This document shows positions 37,061 through 45,594 of a DNA stretch of 45,594 bases, in pieces. Numbering within the stretch: position 1 is the first letter of the stretch; each line of letters begins with the position of its first letter. The notes under the pieces are model-generated. The model searched no databases. It was not told the origin of the DNA and saw only the letters and a program-made list of their open reading frames with translations. Location: the NCBI GenBank assembly GCA_947565635.1, contig CANOGU010000016.1, forward strand, positions 1-45,594, written 5' to 3'. The translations under genes were made by a program, and so were the position numbers. This DNA is from an uncultured Lactobacillus sp. (GTDB taxonomy: Bacteria > Bacillota > Bacilli > Lactobacillales > Lactobacillaceae).

Positions 37061-40000
37061 TTAATTTCGTAAATATTTTACTTCTAATTCCTTTTGATCT
37101 TCTGGCAAGAGAAATTGCTTAGTCACCTCTAAAAAATCTTTGATTAAGTCTTGGTAATTATTTTCAGCCATTTTTTTAACTACTTCGGAACAATTAAAAG
37201 TCAAAGAATGACTAATGACTAATAACCCATTTATAAAAAGACCTTCAATTACTTTAGCCATTAATCTTAGACTGTCTTTTGAATAACTCCTATCTTCTCT
37301 AAAATAGATATACGACATCTCATATTTTTTATTAATATATTTTCTATTTTGCAGTATTTCTTTAAAGATGAGCTCACAAGCAGAAGTATTATTTATATTT
37401 CTAGAGATTGCATTTAATACAATTTTTAATGCATCAGGTATATTTCTTAAATACCACCTAATCCAATCTAATACATTATTTTTTTCTTCCAATTCCTGTT
37501 CTTGTTTTAAAAAATAATTAATCATAGAACTAAATAAAAGATTCTTATATGATTCAGCTTTAATTGGTTTCTTTATGTTAGCTTGCATGGGCTTTATACA
37601 ATATATTAGTGTTAAAATGATGTTTTGTTTACAAAACTCATCTGAAAATTCCGTGTTAAGCAGTCGAGTTACTGCGTTTGTAGCCCTATTTGCTATATTT
37701 TCATTAATTCGATAACTATGAGAAAAGCCAATAAATTCATCTTCTGTAATAGGATTATCTTTTTCAAAGAAAATATAAAAACGACCTTTCATATATTCTC
37801 GTTCATGCTTAGATAACCTTAAAATAGTATCTTTAAATTTACTTTTATAATTTTTTTCAAAGTAACCCCTATCATTTTTTATCATATCATCAACTAATGA
37901 TACGTATTGATATGCTACAGTATTTACAAAGTCTTCTAAAGATATCCATTTAGTTTTATTTTCCTTATTATAGTAAAAATCAGAATTTTTAAGTTTAAAA
38001 TCATTGAATAAGTAATCGTATAATATTTTCTTTTGTTTAAGAGTGCCATTTATAGATATATATTTTAAAAATTCAAAATTATTACCAGGTAACACTGATT
38101 CTAAACAAAAATTAAAGCGGTTAAAATATTGTTTAACTATGTCAAATTCTAACTTATTAGTCTCTGCACCAGCAATCAGGATTTTATTTATCTCATTCAA
38201 ATAGTTTTTTAATATCGTATCATCACTGATTGCTTCTTCTAAAAAATAGTTATTAATGTGACTAAAATTTTTCCAACTCTCACTATTTTTTAAAACTTTG
38301 AGTAATTGTTCTTTTTGCCCAATTATATTTTTATCATCTTGTTTAGATTTTAAATTTAATGCCTCTTTCAAATTTTTAATAATCTTTTTTACATCTCTTT
38401 GATCAGTAGGTTGTTGCACTTCAAAAAACGGTCTATCTGGCGTTAAAGTCATATCAAAAGTATACCAACCATCAATATAATAATTCGATTTTATGTTCCT
38501 ATCTTTTGCAAACTTTTGAACAAATTTGTTCATTTCCTTGCCCATTAATTTATCATTAAAATCTATATTATTTAATAATTGGTCAAAATCAAATACTTTT
38601 GGAAAATTATCGCTTAAACTAAGATTTATCAATAACCTTTGAATCAATTTACTATCTCTATAGAAATACTTTGGAAAGGCACCAGATTTATACACAATCC
38701 GATTTTTCATAAACAAATACTCGAGTACTTTAATTGGTTCGTTCTCTAAAATCTGTTCAATTGATGTCTGTAATAACATTTTTTTCTTGTTCAAAATTTC
38801 TATTAACTTTTTCAAAGCTGCAGAAGAAAAGTTAAAAAGTATATTCTCATTTAATTCATATTCAACTAAATTATCAAAAGTATAAAAAATACTATTCTCT
38901 TCTAAGTTGACCAATAACCAAATTACTCGAGCTTCATTACTTGAGATATTGATTGGATAATATACTCGATTTAAAAATTTCTTACCATTTTCATATAAAT
39001 AATCAAAATCATTACGATATTTATACAAAATATTCATTGTATTTTCATCACCAAAAAATTCAGATGATTTTTCTATAATTTTTATTATTTTGAATCTAGT
39101 TTTCTCGTTTAGTTTTGAAAATTTTCTATTTACTTCACTCCAAAAATTGTGATAATACTTTCCCTTATTTAATTCGTTTACAAATTTACTATTATTGACG
39201 AGCAAATTAATACTATCTTTATTTAACCTATTTCTAAAGCAATCATCTATAAAAGTTTCCTCATTGAACAAAGCTCTAGTTATGTCTTTATTTAATTGAT
39301 CCAAATTATTTTTATCTATGTCGTCAATAAGCTCCTTGGCAGAAACAAATGCATGCTTTTCCTGATACTTATCGCTAATATCTTTATTCATTTTCTGCAA
39401 GAAAATTGGTAAATCAGAATAGTTATGCCCATACCATATAATTTCTATATTTTTCTCTTCTCTATAGTACTCTTTCACTAAATTAGCCTGATCTTCAGAA
39501 ATATCATCCCTAAGTTGCATCAACGCATACTTTTTTAAATTTAAACTATCTGATGAAAAGAGATTTAAAACCTCTTCTTCTTGAAGACTTGAACCAATAA
39601 ATAATAGCACATGTGCATTTTGTTTTATCAATTGCGTTTCTATTTTTTTCTTAGCATTATTATTATTCAAATATAATTGATTATATGAATCAGATGAACT
39701 AACTAATAAAACTCCAGGAGTAACAGGTGTTCCATGCATATGTAAAATAGATTTATCAGCTAATTTGTCAATATTTTCCAAAGCATTGATGTCTTTTAGA
39801 ATATTTGGACGTGATTGAAATGTCGCTTCATATGCTTTTTCTATTTGATTATCATAATTCGTAGTAATAAAAATCGCACTCAAATTAAGAACTTGATCAA
39901 TTATCTCATTGATCTTTTTTATTGGATTTATTTCAAGAAAATAATATTTTTCAAAATCGTTTACATGTTCTAAATATTTAGTTTTCTCTTCATCATTCTG

Positions 40001-40360
40001 AGCCATGGATTTACTCTTACAATACTTTTTGATCATATGATGAACCATATCAACTTTTCTTTTATTAGAATAGCCACTTCTATCATTTAGCCAGTCTAAA
40101 AAGCTAATATCAGTTGCCTGTACTGATGAATAAAATGAATTTTGTCCTAATAAATCTTGTAAATGGGTCTTCCAATACTGGATAAGATCTTGAACATACC
40201 CATTCCAATCTTTATATCCCTGAGAAATAGATGTTCCAGCTCCAAGAAAACACACAAGTGCATTATCTTCTTTGGTCGAAGCGAGTACATCAATAAAATT
40301 ATTATATTCTGCAGATGAATTTATTTTGGTTGAAACTAGGTTTTCAAACTCTTTATCCAT
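37061..40360 (-). CDS. SIR2-like NADase-type domain protein with long C-terminal region (candidate defence effector)
   Basis: This is a 1099-residue protein. The N-terminal domain (about 30-320) has the SIR2-like pattern: FLGAGTSIS (38-46), ITTNYDNQIE (165-174), ILHMHGTPVTP (205-215) and LLFIGSSLQEEEV. In ThsA and other defence SIR2 proteins the Asn of TTNYD and a downstream His are needed to hydrolyse NAD. The remaining 770 residues are helix-rich, very Lys/Asn-rich and match nothing I recognise; they may be a sensor or oligomerisation region. SD GGAG precedes the ATG at 40360. It starts 19 nt after the GIY-YIG/helicase gene, so the two form an operon. The inferred role is abortive anti-phage defence. 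Its high AT content supports transfer. Confidence 0.8.
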   Translation of the reverse strand: MDKEFENLVSTKINSSAEYNNFIDVLASTKEDNALVCFLGAGTSISQGYKDWNGYVQDLIQYWKTHLQDLLGQNSFYSSVQATDISFLDWLNDRSGYSNKRKVDMVHHMIKKYCKSKSMAQNDEEKTKYLEHVNDFEKYYFLEINPIKKINEIIDQVLNLSAIFITTNYDNQIEKAYEATFQSRPNILKDINALENIDKLADKSILHMHGTPVTPGVLLVSSSDSYNQLYLNNNNAKKKIETQLIKQNAHVLLFIGSSLQEEEVLNLFSSDSLNLKKYALMQLRDDISEDQANLVKEYYREEKNIEIIWYGHNYSDLPIFLQKMNKDISDKYQEKHAFVSAKELIDDIDKNNLDQLNKDITRALFNEETFIDDCFRNRLNKDSINLLVNNSKFVNELNKGKYYHNFWSEVNRKFSKLNEKTRFKIIKIIEKSSEFFGDENTMNILYKYRNDFDYLYENGKKFLNRVYYPINISSNEARVIWLLVNLEENSIFYTFDNLVEYELNENILFNFSSAALKKLIEILNKKKMLLQTSIEQILENEPIKVLEYLFMKNRIVYKSGAFPKYFYRDSKLIQRLLINLSLSDNFPKVFDFDQLLNNIDFNDKLMGKEMNKFVQKFAKDRNIKSNYYIDGWYTFDMTLTPDRPFFEVQQPTDQRDVKKIIKNLKEALNLKSKQDDKNIIGQKEQLLKVLKNSESWKNFSHINNYFLEEAISDDTILKNYLNEINKILIAGAETNKLEFDIVKQYFNRFNFCLESVLPGNNFEFLKYISINGTLKQKKILYDYLFNDFKLKNSDFYYNKENKTKWISLEDFVNTVAYQYVSLVDDMIKNDRGYFEKNYKSKFKDTILRLSKHEREYMKGRFYIFFEKDNPITEDEFIGFSHSYRINENIANRATNAVTRLLNTEFSDEFCKQNIILTLIYCIKPMQANIKKPIKAESYKNLLFSSMINYFLKQEQELEEKNNVLDWIRWYLRNIPDALKIVLNAISRNINNTSACELIFKEILQNRKYINKKYEMSYIYFREDRSYSKDSLRLMAKVIEGLFINGLLVISHSLTFNCSEVVKKMAENNYQDLIKDFLEVTKQFLLPEDQKELEVKYLRN

Positions 40361-40379
40361 AAATACTCCATTTCATTTT

Positions 40380-42200
40380 TTACTTACTAGCCTCTTCTAA
40401 TGCTTTTTGTAACTCTGGATCAACTGCATGAATGTATAGTCCATGAACTCCACGCGTCATTAACACATTAAATTCATTTTTTAGCAGAGTGTCTGCATAA
40501 CTTTTAGTAGAATCACGTTTCTGAGTAGCTTTACTATTGGAACTCTCTAGTGGATCATGAATAATATGTCCATTTCGATATTTTACAGATGGACCTAATT
40601 CCACACCCACATAATTAAGATCAAATCCTTGCACCGTATAAGTAGATCCGATCTCATCTATTGTGTAATCTTTTTCAGCCCATGACTGCTCACTATACTT
40701 TACAGATTTATGCGCTCTATGCTTACTTTCATACTTGTCTCTTCTATTTATTTCATAATTCCATGGCATATGCCATTTCCCTTCAGAGACTTCCCAGTAT
40801 CTTTGATTATCAGGTGGCTGTGTCTTTCCGCCAGAATAGTCCCAGTCAAATGTAGCAACCATTCTACTTATTCCATTTTTTTGATCACTATTCTTTTCTT
40901 GAATAGCTTTTTGCATTTCAGATGGATCTTTAAAAACCTTTATTTGGTAATTATCATCTTGAGGTACTTTATTAATCACACCATTATCTATTACATTTCG
41001 AATCCAATCTATTGTCGCCTGGGATGCATCAATTCTCATCTGATTGCTCAAATAGATAATATTATTTTTTCCTGCTTTTTCTTCTAATTCAGCAAAGTCT
41101 TTCTTTTCCCAAACTGAAGCCGTAGATAAAACCTGTCCCGGATCATATACTGCCATAATTACTTTGGCACGTTTCATAATATCTTTTAACATATTATTGC
41201 CATATTTGGCATAGGCTTGGTTTTTCTGTGTAAGTAATAAATGTGCTTCATCAATCAAGGCGATGTCTATCTTATTCTCAGGATCAACTTGCTTTATAAA
41301 AGTAGCAGGCTTTGCAACTTGTACTTGATCATCCTTATCAAAAAGTTTTTTCGATATTTCTTTATATACCTTGAGTTGTTCATCTTGATTAACTATCATT
41401 GCAACAGATAATCTTTGAGAATTGTCATCAATTTTTTGCTCATTAGCCGATATCTGATCTTCATGCACTAGATCGTAAAAAATATTACTCATCAAAACAG
41501 TTTTACCTGATCCAGCATTACCTTCGACCAAAATAAGCGCCCCTTCATCCAATTTTTGATTTTTCTGTTTAAAGAGTTCTTCATTTATATTATCTATAAT
41601 TTTTGCCTTCGCATTTAATTGTTCATTGGTCAGTTTATTAAACGGAGATGCCTTAAAAATAGCTGATGATTCAATTATTTTACGAGCTGGAAACAAAATT
41701 TGGTTTTTCTTTCCTAATTTTTTCCAAATGAGATTAAATAAATCATCAAATTCATCAGAATCATAATATCTATTTTGCTCATTATGACGTTTATTATTTA
41801 GACGATATACTGCCGGTACACTGCTAAGATATTGCATCATTCTATTTTCAATATCAAGAGTCATAGATTTATTAAAGTGTTCGTGTCCAATTACAAACAT
41901 ACTTACATTTTTTGAATTCTTTAAATGAAAAAAATCGTCTCTTTTAGCGGGATCTGAATCCAAGTGTTGCAATGTACGCCTTTGAATATCATTTGTTTCA
42001 CCAACATATACTGCATATTGTGAGTTATTTTTATTCATAGGATCATTTATTACATATACAGTAGGAAATTCTGTCAATAATACTTGCTTTTTTTCATCTG
42101 AAGCATATTCTTGATTAATCTTATCATTTAGCTGACTAGCGGTTTGAACATTATAGCTAGTTTCATATATGATGGGTGCTTTCAATTCTTTATTTACCAA
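40380..42200 (-). CDS. GIY-YIG nuclease-like domain fused to DUF2075 (Schlafen-type) helicase
   Basis: This 606-residue protein has a GIY-YIG-like module at about 45-120: TVYVIN, YAVYVGETNDIQRRTLQH (62-79), and a possible catalytic Glu in LDIENRMM. Then comes an SF1-like ATPase of the DUF2075/Schlafen-group-3 type. Visible are Walker A EGNAGSGKT (226-234), Walker B ALIDEAHLL (DEAH 317-320), AVYDPGQVLS, LSNQMR, TVQGFDLNYVGV and NVLMTRGVHGLYI. The start is probably TTG at 42200, since an in-frame TAA lies just upstream. A strong SD 44 nt away faces other short frames. It is the first gene of an operon with the SIR2 protein. The inferred role is recognition or processing of foreign nucleic acid. 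Confidence 0.82.
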   Translation of the reverse strand: MVNKELKAPIIYETSYNVQTASQLNDKINQEYASDEKKQVLLTEFPTVYVINDPMNKNNSQYAVYVGETNDIQRRTLQHLDSDPAKRDDFFHLKNSKNVSMFVIGHEHFNKSMTLDIENRMMQYLSSVPAVYRLNNKRHNEQNRYYDSDEFDDLFNLIWKKLGKKNQILFPARKIIESSAIFKASPFNKLTNEQLNAKAKIIDNINEELFKQKNQKLDEGALILVEGNAGSGKTVLMSNIFYDLVHEDQISANEQKIDDNSQRLSVAMIVNQDEQLKVYKEISKKLFDKDDQVQVAKPATFIKQVDPENKIDIALIDEAHLLLTQKNQAYAKYGNNMLKDIMKRAKVIMAVYDPGQVLSTASVWEKKDFAELEEKAGKNNIIYLSNQMRIDASQATIDWIRNVIDNGVINKVPQDDNYQIKVFKDPSEMQKAIQEKNSDQKNGISRMVATFDWDYSGGKTQPPDNQRYWEVSEGKWHMPWNYEINRRDKYESKHRAHKSVKYSEQSWAEKDYTIDEIGSTYTVQGFDLNYVGVELGPSVKYRNGHIIHDPLESSNSKATQKRDSTKSYADTLLKNEFNVLMTRGVHGLYIHAVDPELQKALEEASK

Positions 42201-42249
42201 AATATTAAAGTCTCTCTTTTATACATAATCTTTATTACATACTCTCCTT
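42194..42249 (-). promoter_or_regulatory. Unusual leader of the GIY-YIG/SIR2 operon
   Basis: A strong SD (AAGGAG, 42244-42249) is followed 3 nt later by ATG-TAA (start-stop), then by a 10-codon frame (MYKRETLIFW, 42226-42194). The end of that frame overlaps the TTG start at 42200. This may couple or limit translation of the operon. Confidence 0.4.
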
Positions 42250-42342
42250 AAAAGATATCATAATTGTGTCTGTTGAGATATATTAATTCTATGTTTTTTG
42301 ACTATTTTACATAATAAAAAATATGAACAAAACAAAAAAAAC

Positions 42343-42363
42343 TGGCCAACAAGCCAGCTTTTT
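42343..42363 (-). terminator. Terminator after the TPR protein gene
   Basis: CTGGC pairs with GCCAG around a short loop. On the minus strand a run of T follows (plus-strand A run at 42333-42341), just past the stop at 42367. Confidence 0.7.
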
Positions 42364-42366
42364 CTA

Positions 42367-43626
42367 CTACTCTTCACTATTCAATTCATCTAACATATCT
42401 TGCATATCAAGATCATCTGGTTGAATTTGCAGATACTTCTTAATCAATTCCTTAGTTGTTGGAATTTCACGCAATTCATAGAACAAGCTAATCATCTGTC
42501 TCAAGAAGCTTGCATTATTTTGAAAGGCTGGATAGGCAAGTAAGAATTCACTCTTAGCCTTATCATAATCTTCAAGTCTTTGATAAGAAACAGCCAAATT
42601 CCAGTGAGCTTGTGGCTCTAACTCTTCATCATCAAGATCCTTGAACAAGCTAATATTAGCCTCATCTTGATGCTGGTGAAGGTATAAGTTAGACAACTGC
42701 AAGCGCAAATCACTGTTATCAGGAGCAACCTCAAGTCCCTTTTTAAGCAAGCGTTCTGCTTCATCCAATTGATTCAAGTTAGCAGCAGCTTTGGCACCTA
42801 GACTATACAAAACTTCATCCAATTCGTTATAAGATAGACCAGTTTGCGCAGTTCTGAGCACTTCCTCATTATTGTCTTCTGCGGCATAAGCTTGGGCAAG
42901 AAGTGGATAGGCATTTACATAATCAGGTTGAGTTTCGATTACTTGGTCTAGGTACTTAATTGCAGCCTTATTATCGTTAGCAGAAAGCATAATTAAGCCA
43001 GCTTCATAAAGAGCATCAATACTTAAAATATCATTTTCATGACTCTTAATTTCATTTGCTGCTTCTTCATACTCACCTAATTTAGCAAGACAAGCTGCAA
43101 TTCTTTGACTTAAAACTACTTCACCAAAAGTCTTATTATTTTTAGCTAATTTCCGGTATAAGTCTAAGGCTTCGCTGTAGTCACCGCTAAGATAGTCTAA
43201 TTCAGCCAAGCCAAAGTTAATGGCATCTTCATCAGGAGCTAATTTATGGGCTTCTAAGAGTTTTTGATGGGCTGTTTCAATTAGTCCATTACTTTGATAG
43301 TAATCAGCTAAATCAAGCAAACTTTCAAGGTAAGCATCACTATCTGGCTTTACATCATAAAGGAGCTGCAAGCCATCGTCTTCATCCCCATCATTTAACA
43401 AAATTTCAGCTAAATAGACCTTAAACAAGTCTTCTTTAGGAAACTGTCCAATCAAAAAGCGGTAAACTTCTTTAGAAAGATCAGTAAAACCAAGATCAGT
43501 TAAGTTTTCAGCTAAAGAAGCAAGGATTTCTGGGTCATCATTATCCAACGCCTTTTTCAAGAGAATTCGATTATCAGAAAAATCATGATTTTGAATTGCA
43601 TCTAATAGTTGTTCAGAATAAGTCAT
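42367..43626 (-). CDS. Tetratricopeptide-repeat protein
   Basis: The 419-residue cytosolic protein begins MTYSEQLLDAIQNHDF and consists of about ten TPR units, such as APDEDAINFGLAELDYLSGDYSEALDL-type helices and AHWNLAVSYQRLEDYDKAKSEF-type helices. It is very acidic. I chose the ATG at 43626. The longer frame from 43668 would begin at a GTG inside a probable -10 (TACAAT, 43660-43665). The protein is conserved next to hup and der in lactobacilli. The role is presumably protein-protein interaction; partners are unknown. Confidence 0.88.
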   Translation of the reverse strand: MTYSEQLLDAIQNHDFSDNRILLKKALDNDDPEILASLAENLTDLGFTDLSKEVYRFLIGQFPKEDLFKVYLAEILLNDGDEDDGLQLLYDVKPDSDAYLESLLDLADYYQSNGLIETAHQKLLEAHKLAPDEDAINFGLAELDYLSGDYSEALDLYRKLAKNNKTFGEVVLSQRIAACLAKLGEYEEAANEIKSHENDILSIDALYEAGLIMLSANDNKAAIKYLDQVIETQPDYVNAYPLLAQAYAAEDNNEEVLRTAQTGLSYNELDEVLYSLGAKAAANLNQLDEAERLLKKGLEVAPDNSDLRLQLSNLYLHQHQDEANISLFKDLDDEELEPQAHWNLAVSYQRLEDYDKAKSEFLLAYPAFQNNASFLRQMISLFYELREIPTTKELIKKYLQIQPDDLDMQDMLDELNSEE

Positions 43627-43670
43627 TTTTTCACTCTTTTCATTTGTGCTCTCACAATAATTGTACACAA

Positions 43671-43706
43671 AAAACGTGCCAAGCTATACAACTTAGCACG
43701 TTTTTA
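43671..43706 (-). terminator. Terminator of the HU gene
   Basis: AACGTGCTAAG pairs with CTTGGCACGTT around an AT-rich loop with a T run, just downstream of the stop at 43727. Confidence 0.85.
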
Positions 43707-43726
43707 TTTTGCTAGTAACTGAACAA

Positions 43727-44002
43727 TTACTTAACAGCATCCTTAAGAGCCTTACCTGGCTTGAATGCAGGAACCTTAGAAGCTGGGATTTCGATTTCAA
43801 CCCCAGTTTGTGGGTTACGACCCTTACGAGCTGCACGGTGACGTACTTCAAAAGTACCGAAACCGATCAATTGAACTTTTTCACCCTTAGCAAGATCTTC
43901 TTGAATAGAGTTAAAGATTGCATCAACTGCAGCAGCAACTTCTTTCTTGGTTAAGTCAGTTTTAGCAGCAACTTCAGAAACTAATTCTGCCTTGTTTGCC
44001 AT
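43727..44002 (-). CDS. hup: DNA-binding protein HU
   Basis: This 91-residue histone-like protein begins [20 protein letters not shown] and has [21 protein letters not shown], the DNA-binding beta-arm, and a typical C-terminal [13 protein letters not shown]. It bends and compacts DNA as a dimer. SD GGGAGGTG precedes the ATG at 44002. A likely promoter with TTGCAA (44118-44123) and TAATTT (44094-44099) lies upstream, and a strong terminator follows. Confidence 0.96.
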   Translation of the reverse strand: MANKAELVSEVAAKTDLTKKEVAAAVDAIFNSIQEDLAKGEKVQLIGFGTFEVRHRAARKGRNPQTGVEIEIPASKVPAFKPGKALKDAVK

Positions 44003-44165
44003 TCCACTTCACCTCCCAAAATGAACTAATAATATTTTTAAACAAAACCTTTGAAAATAAGAAAAATGAGTTATTCATTTATTCCCTGCAATAAAATTAG
44101 CACACTAAGACGCTTAGTTGCAAGCTTTTTCGCAGATATATCCCTATTTTTTTGAAATTTAAGGC

Positions 44166-45473
44166 TTATTTACGTTTTCTAGCTAAGATTTTAATTGGTG
44201 TTCCCACAAAATCAAAGTTTTGTCTTAATTGATTAATTAAAAATCTCTGGTATGAGAAGTGAAGCAACTCTGGATCATTTACAAAGACAACAAATGTTGG
44301 CGGAGTTACTGCCACTTGGGTCATGTAGTAGATTCTTAATCTCTTTCCATTAACAAGTGGAGTTGGTGTAATTCTAGTTGCTTCAAGAAGTAAATCGTTC
44401 AAGACACTAGACTGAATTCGACGAGTTTGATCTTCATGAACTTCTTTAACAAGCTTCAAGATATCTGGAACTCTTTGACCCGTCTTAGCAGAAACGAAAA
44501 TAATTGGAGCATAGTCTAAGTATTGGAACTCTCTTCTGATTGTATCTTCAAAGTCCTTCATACTTCTACTGTCTTTTTTAGGTAGATCCCACTTATTTAC
44601 AACAATAATTACACCGCGGCCTGCGTCATGAGCATATCCAGCTACGTGCTTATCTTGTTCACGAATACCAGTACTTGCATCTAAGACTAAAAGTGTAATG
44701 TCACTTTCTTCAATAGCACTGATCGCTCTTAAGACAGAATACTTTTCAGTCTTCTCATAGACCTTACCACGCCGTCTGATACCGGCTGTATCAACGATAG
44801 TATACTTTTGCCCATCATTGGTAAAAGTCGTGTCAATGGCGTCTCTAGTCGTTCCTTCGATATTAGAAACAATTACACGTTGTTCACCTAAAATAGCATT
44901 TACAAGTGAAGATTTACCGACATTTGGACGTCCAATCACACTAAAGCGAATTGAATCATCTTCATGTTGGTTAGCCTTGTCTCCAAATTCACCAACAATA
45001 GCATCTAGTAAATCACCCATTCCAGTTCCATGACTACCAGAAACTGGGATTGGATCACCTAAGCCTAAGCTGTAAAAATCATAAATATCTGTTCTTTGCT
45101 CAGGATTATCAGCCTTATTAATGGCCAAAATAACTGGCTTTTTAGTTCGATAAAGCATTTTAGCAATTGTTTCATCCATGTTAGTCATATGTTGAGTAAC
45201 ATCCCCTAACATCACAATTACATCTGCTTCATCAATGGCAATTTCAGCTTGTGCCTTAATTTGTTCTTCAATTTCACCAGAGTCTAGAGTAATACCACCA
45301 GTATCAATCAGGATAAATTCATGACCCATCCATTCAGCACGGGCATAAATTCTATCTCTAGTAACTCCAGCCTTATCTTCAACAATAGCTACACGAGAAT
45401 TAATAATTCTGTTAAAAATAGTCGACTTACCAACATTTGGACGTCCAACTAATGCAACTACGGGTAATGACAT
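44166..45473 (-). CDS. der: Ribosome assembly GTPase Der (EngA)
   Basis: The 435-residue protein has two tandem GTPase domains and a C-terminal KH-like domain. Domain 1 shows [13 protein letters not shown] and NKAD. Domain 2 shows GRPNVGKSS near residue 182, [10 protein letters not shown] and NKWD. The KH-like part (about 350-435) ends [12 protein letters not shown]. It is needed for 50S subunit maturation. SD AAAGGGG precedes the ATG at 45473. The order rpsA-der-hup is conserved in lactobacilli. Confidence 0.96.
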   Translation of the reverse strand: MSLPVVALVGRPNVGKSTIFNRIINSRVAIVEDKAGVTRDRIYARAEWMGHEFILIDTGGITLDSGEIEEQIKAQAEIAIDEADVIVMLGDVTQHMTNMDETIAKMLYRTKKPVILAINKADNPEQRTDIYDFYSLGLGDPIPVSGSHGTGMGDLLDAIVGEFGDKANQHEDDSIRFSVIGRPNVGKSSLVNAILGEQRVIVSNIEGTTRDAIDTTFTNDGQKYTIVDTAGIRRRGKVYEKTEKYSVLRAISAIEESDITLLVLDASTGIREQDKHVAGYAHDAGRGVIIVVNKWDLPKKDSRSMKDFEDTIRREFQYLDYAPIIFVSAKTGQRVPDILKLVKEVHEDQTRRIQSSVLNDLLLEATRITPTPLVNGKRLRIYYMTQVAVTPPTFVVFVNDPELLHFSYQRFLINQLRQNFDFVGTPIKILARKRK

Positions 45474-45510
45474 ATTATTTCTACCCCTTTCTATACTAAT
45501 GAAATAAAAA

Positions 45511-45535
45511 AAGCTGACCGGAGTCAGCTTTTTTT
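45511..45535 (-). terminator. Terminator between rpsA and der
   Basis: AGCTGAC pairs with GTCAGCT around a 4-nt loop, with A and T runs on both sides, downstream of the rpsA stop at 45549. Confidence 0.85.
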
Positions 45536-45548
45536 AGACTAATGACGA

Positions 45549-45594
45549 TTAATCCTTATCTTTAAGTTGATCACCAATAATGTCACCTAAAGCA
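45549..45594 (-). CDS. rpsA: 30S ribosomal protein S1, C-terminal end (partial)
   Basis: The last 14 codons on the minus strand read ALGDIIGDQLKDKD and stop with TAA. LGDIIGD.LK is the usual C-terminus of Firmicute S1-type proteins, and the position upstream of der agrees. The rest lies beyond the window. Confidence 0.75.
   Translation of the reverse strand, partial: ALGDIIGDQLKDKD

Noticed and set aside
40661-41087. Plus-strand frames within the GIY-YIG/helicase gene
   Set aside because: They are antisense to conserved helicase motifs and are AT-rich shadow frames without SDs.
44101-44123. ACTAAG/CTTAGT inverted repeat downstream of der considered as a terminator
   Set aside because: The stem is only 6 bp and has no T run. 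It overlaps a likely -35 of the hup promoter instead.

Overview
This window is a low-G+C Firmicute chromosome segment, most likely from the Lactobacillus gasseri/johnsonii group. The evidence is a giant YSIRK-type adhesin with DUF1542 repeats, an acetolactate synthase/decarboxylase pair, the topA-trmFO-xerC-hslV-hslU order, and strong AT bias. No rRNA, tRNA, CRISPR array or intact insertion sequence was recognised. Nearly all genes lie on the minus strand.

Layout. 1-9522: the N-terminal 3174 codons of a giant surface adhesin that runs off the left edge. It has a YSIRK-like signal peptide, a beta-solenoid-like region, six FIVAR-like repeats and about 25 DUF1542-like repeats. 9523-10848: a regulatory intergenic region, then a LytTR-regulator/DUF3021-membrane-protein pair preceded by a 21-bp-phased direct repeat. 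10892-13952: acetoin pathway genes (acetolactate decarboxylase and synthase) and a divergent FMN-binding split-barrel protein. 14032-15800: an ABC-F ATPase behind a well-formed transcription attenuator with a three-codon leader ORF. 15828-16110: decayed gene fragments. 16157-19430: a YeiH-type transporter, small membrane proteins, a YdjM-like protein and a stand-alone LysR-type ligand-binding domain.

19491-33912 is mostly core housekeeping. It holds a LacX-like epimerase, hslU, hslV, xerC, trmFO, topA, dprA, rnhB, rbgA, a CtpA-like S41 protease, a YozE-like protein, a DegV protein, a hemolysin III-like protein and the CCA-adding enzyme. A YitT protein follows on the plus strand.

34.86-42.36 kb looks like an accessory insertion between conserved genes. 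It contains a frameshifted potassium channel, an unrecognised membrane-anchored surface protein, two copies of a long palindrome, and a two-gene operon. The operon encodes a GIY-YIG/DUF2075 helicase protein followed by a 1099-residue SIR2-like protein. This pair is the best candidate in the window for a poorly described anti-phage system: by analogy, a nucleic-acid sensor or processor paired with an NAD-depleting effector. The window ends with core genes: a TPR protein, HU, Der and the last codons of ribosomal protein S1.

The most informative regulatory structures are the ABC-F attenuator, the LytTR operator-like repeat, a hairpin that hides the dprA Shine-Dalgarno sequence, and the unusual leader of the SIR2 operon.
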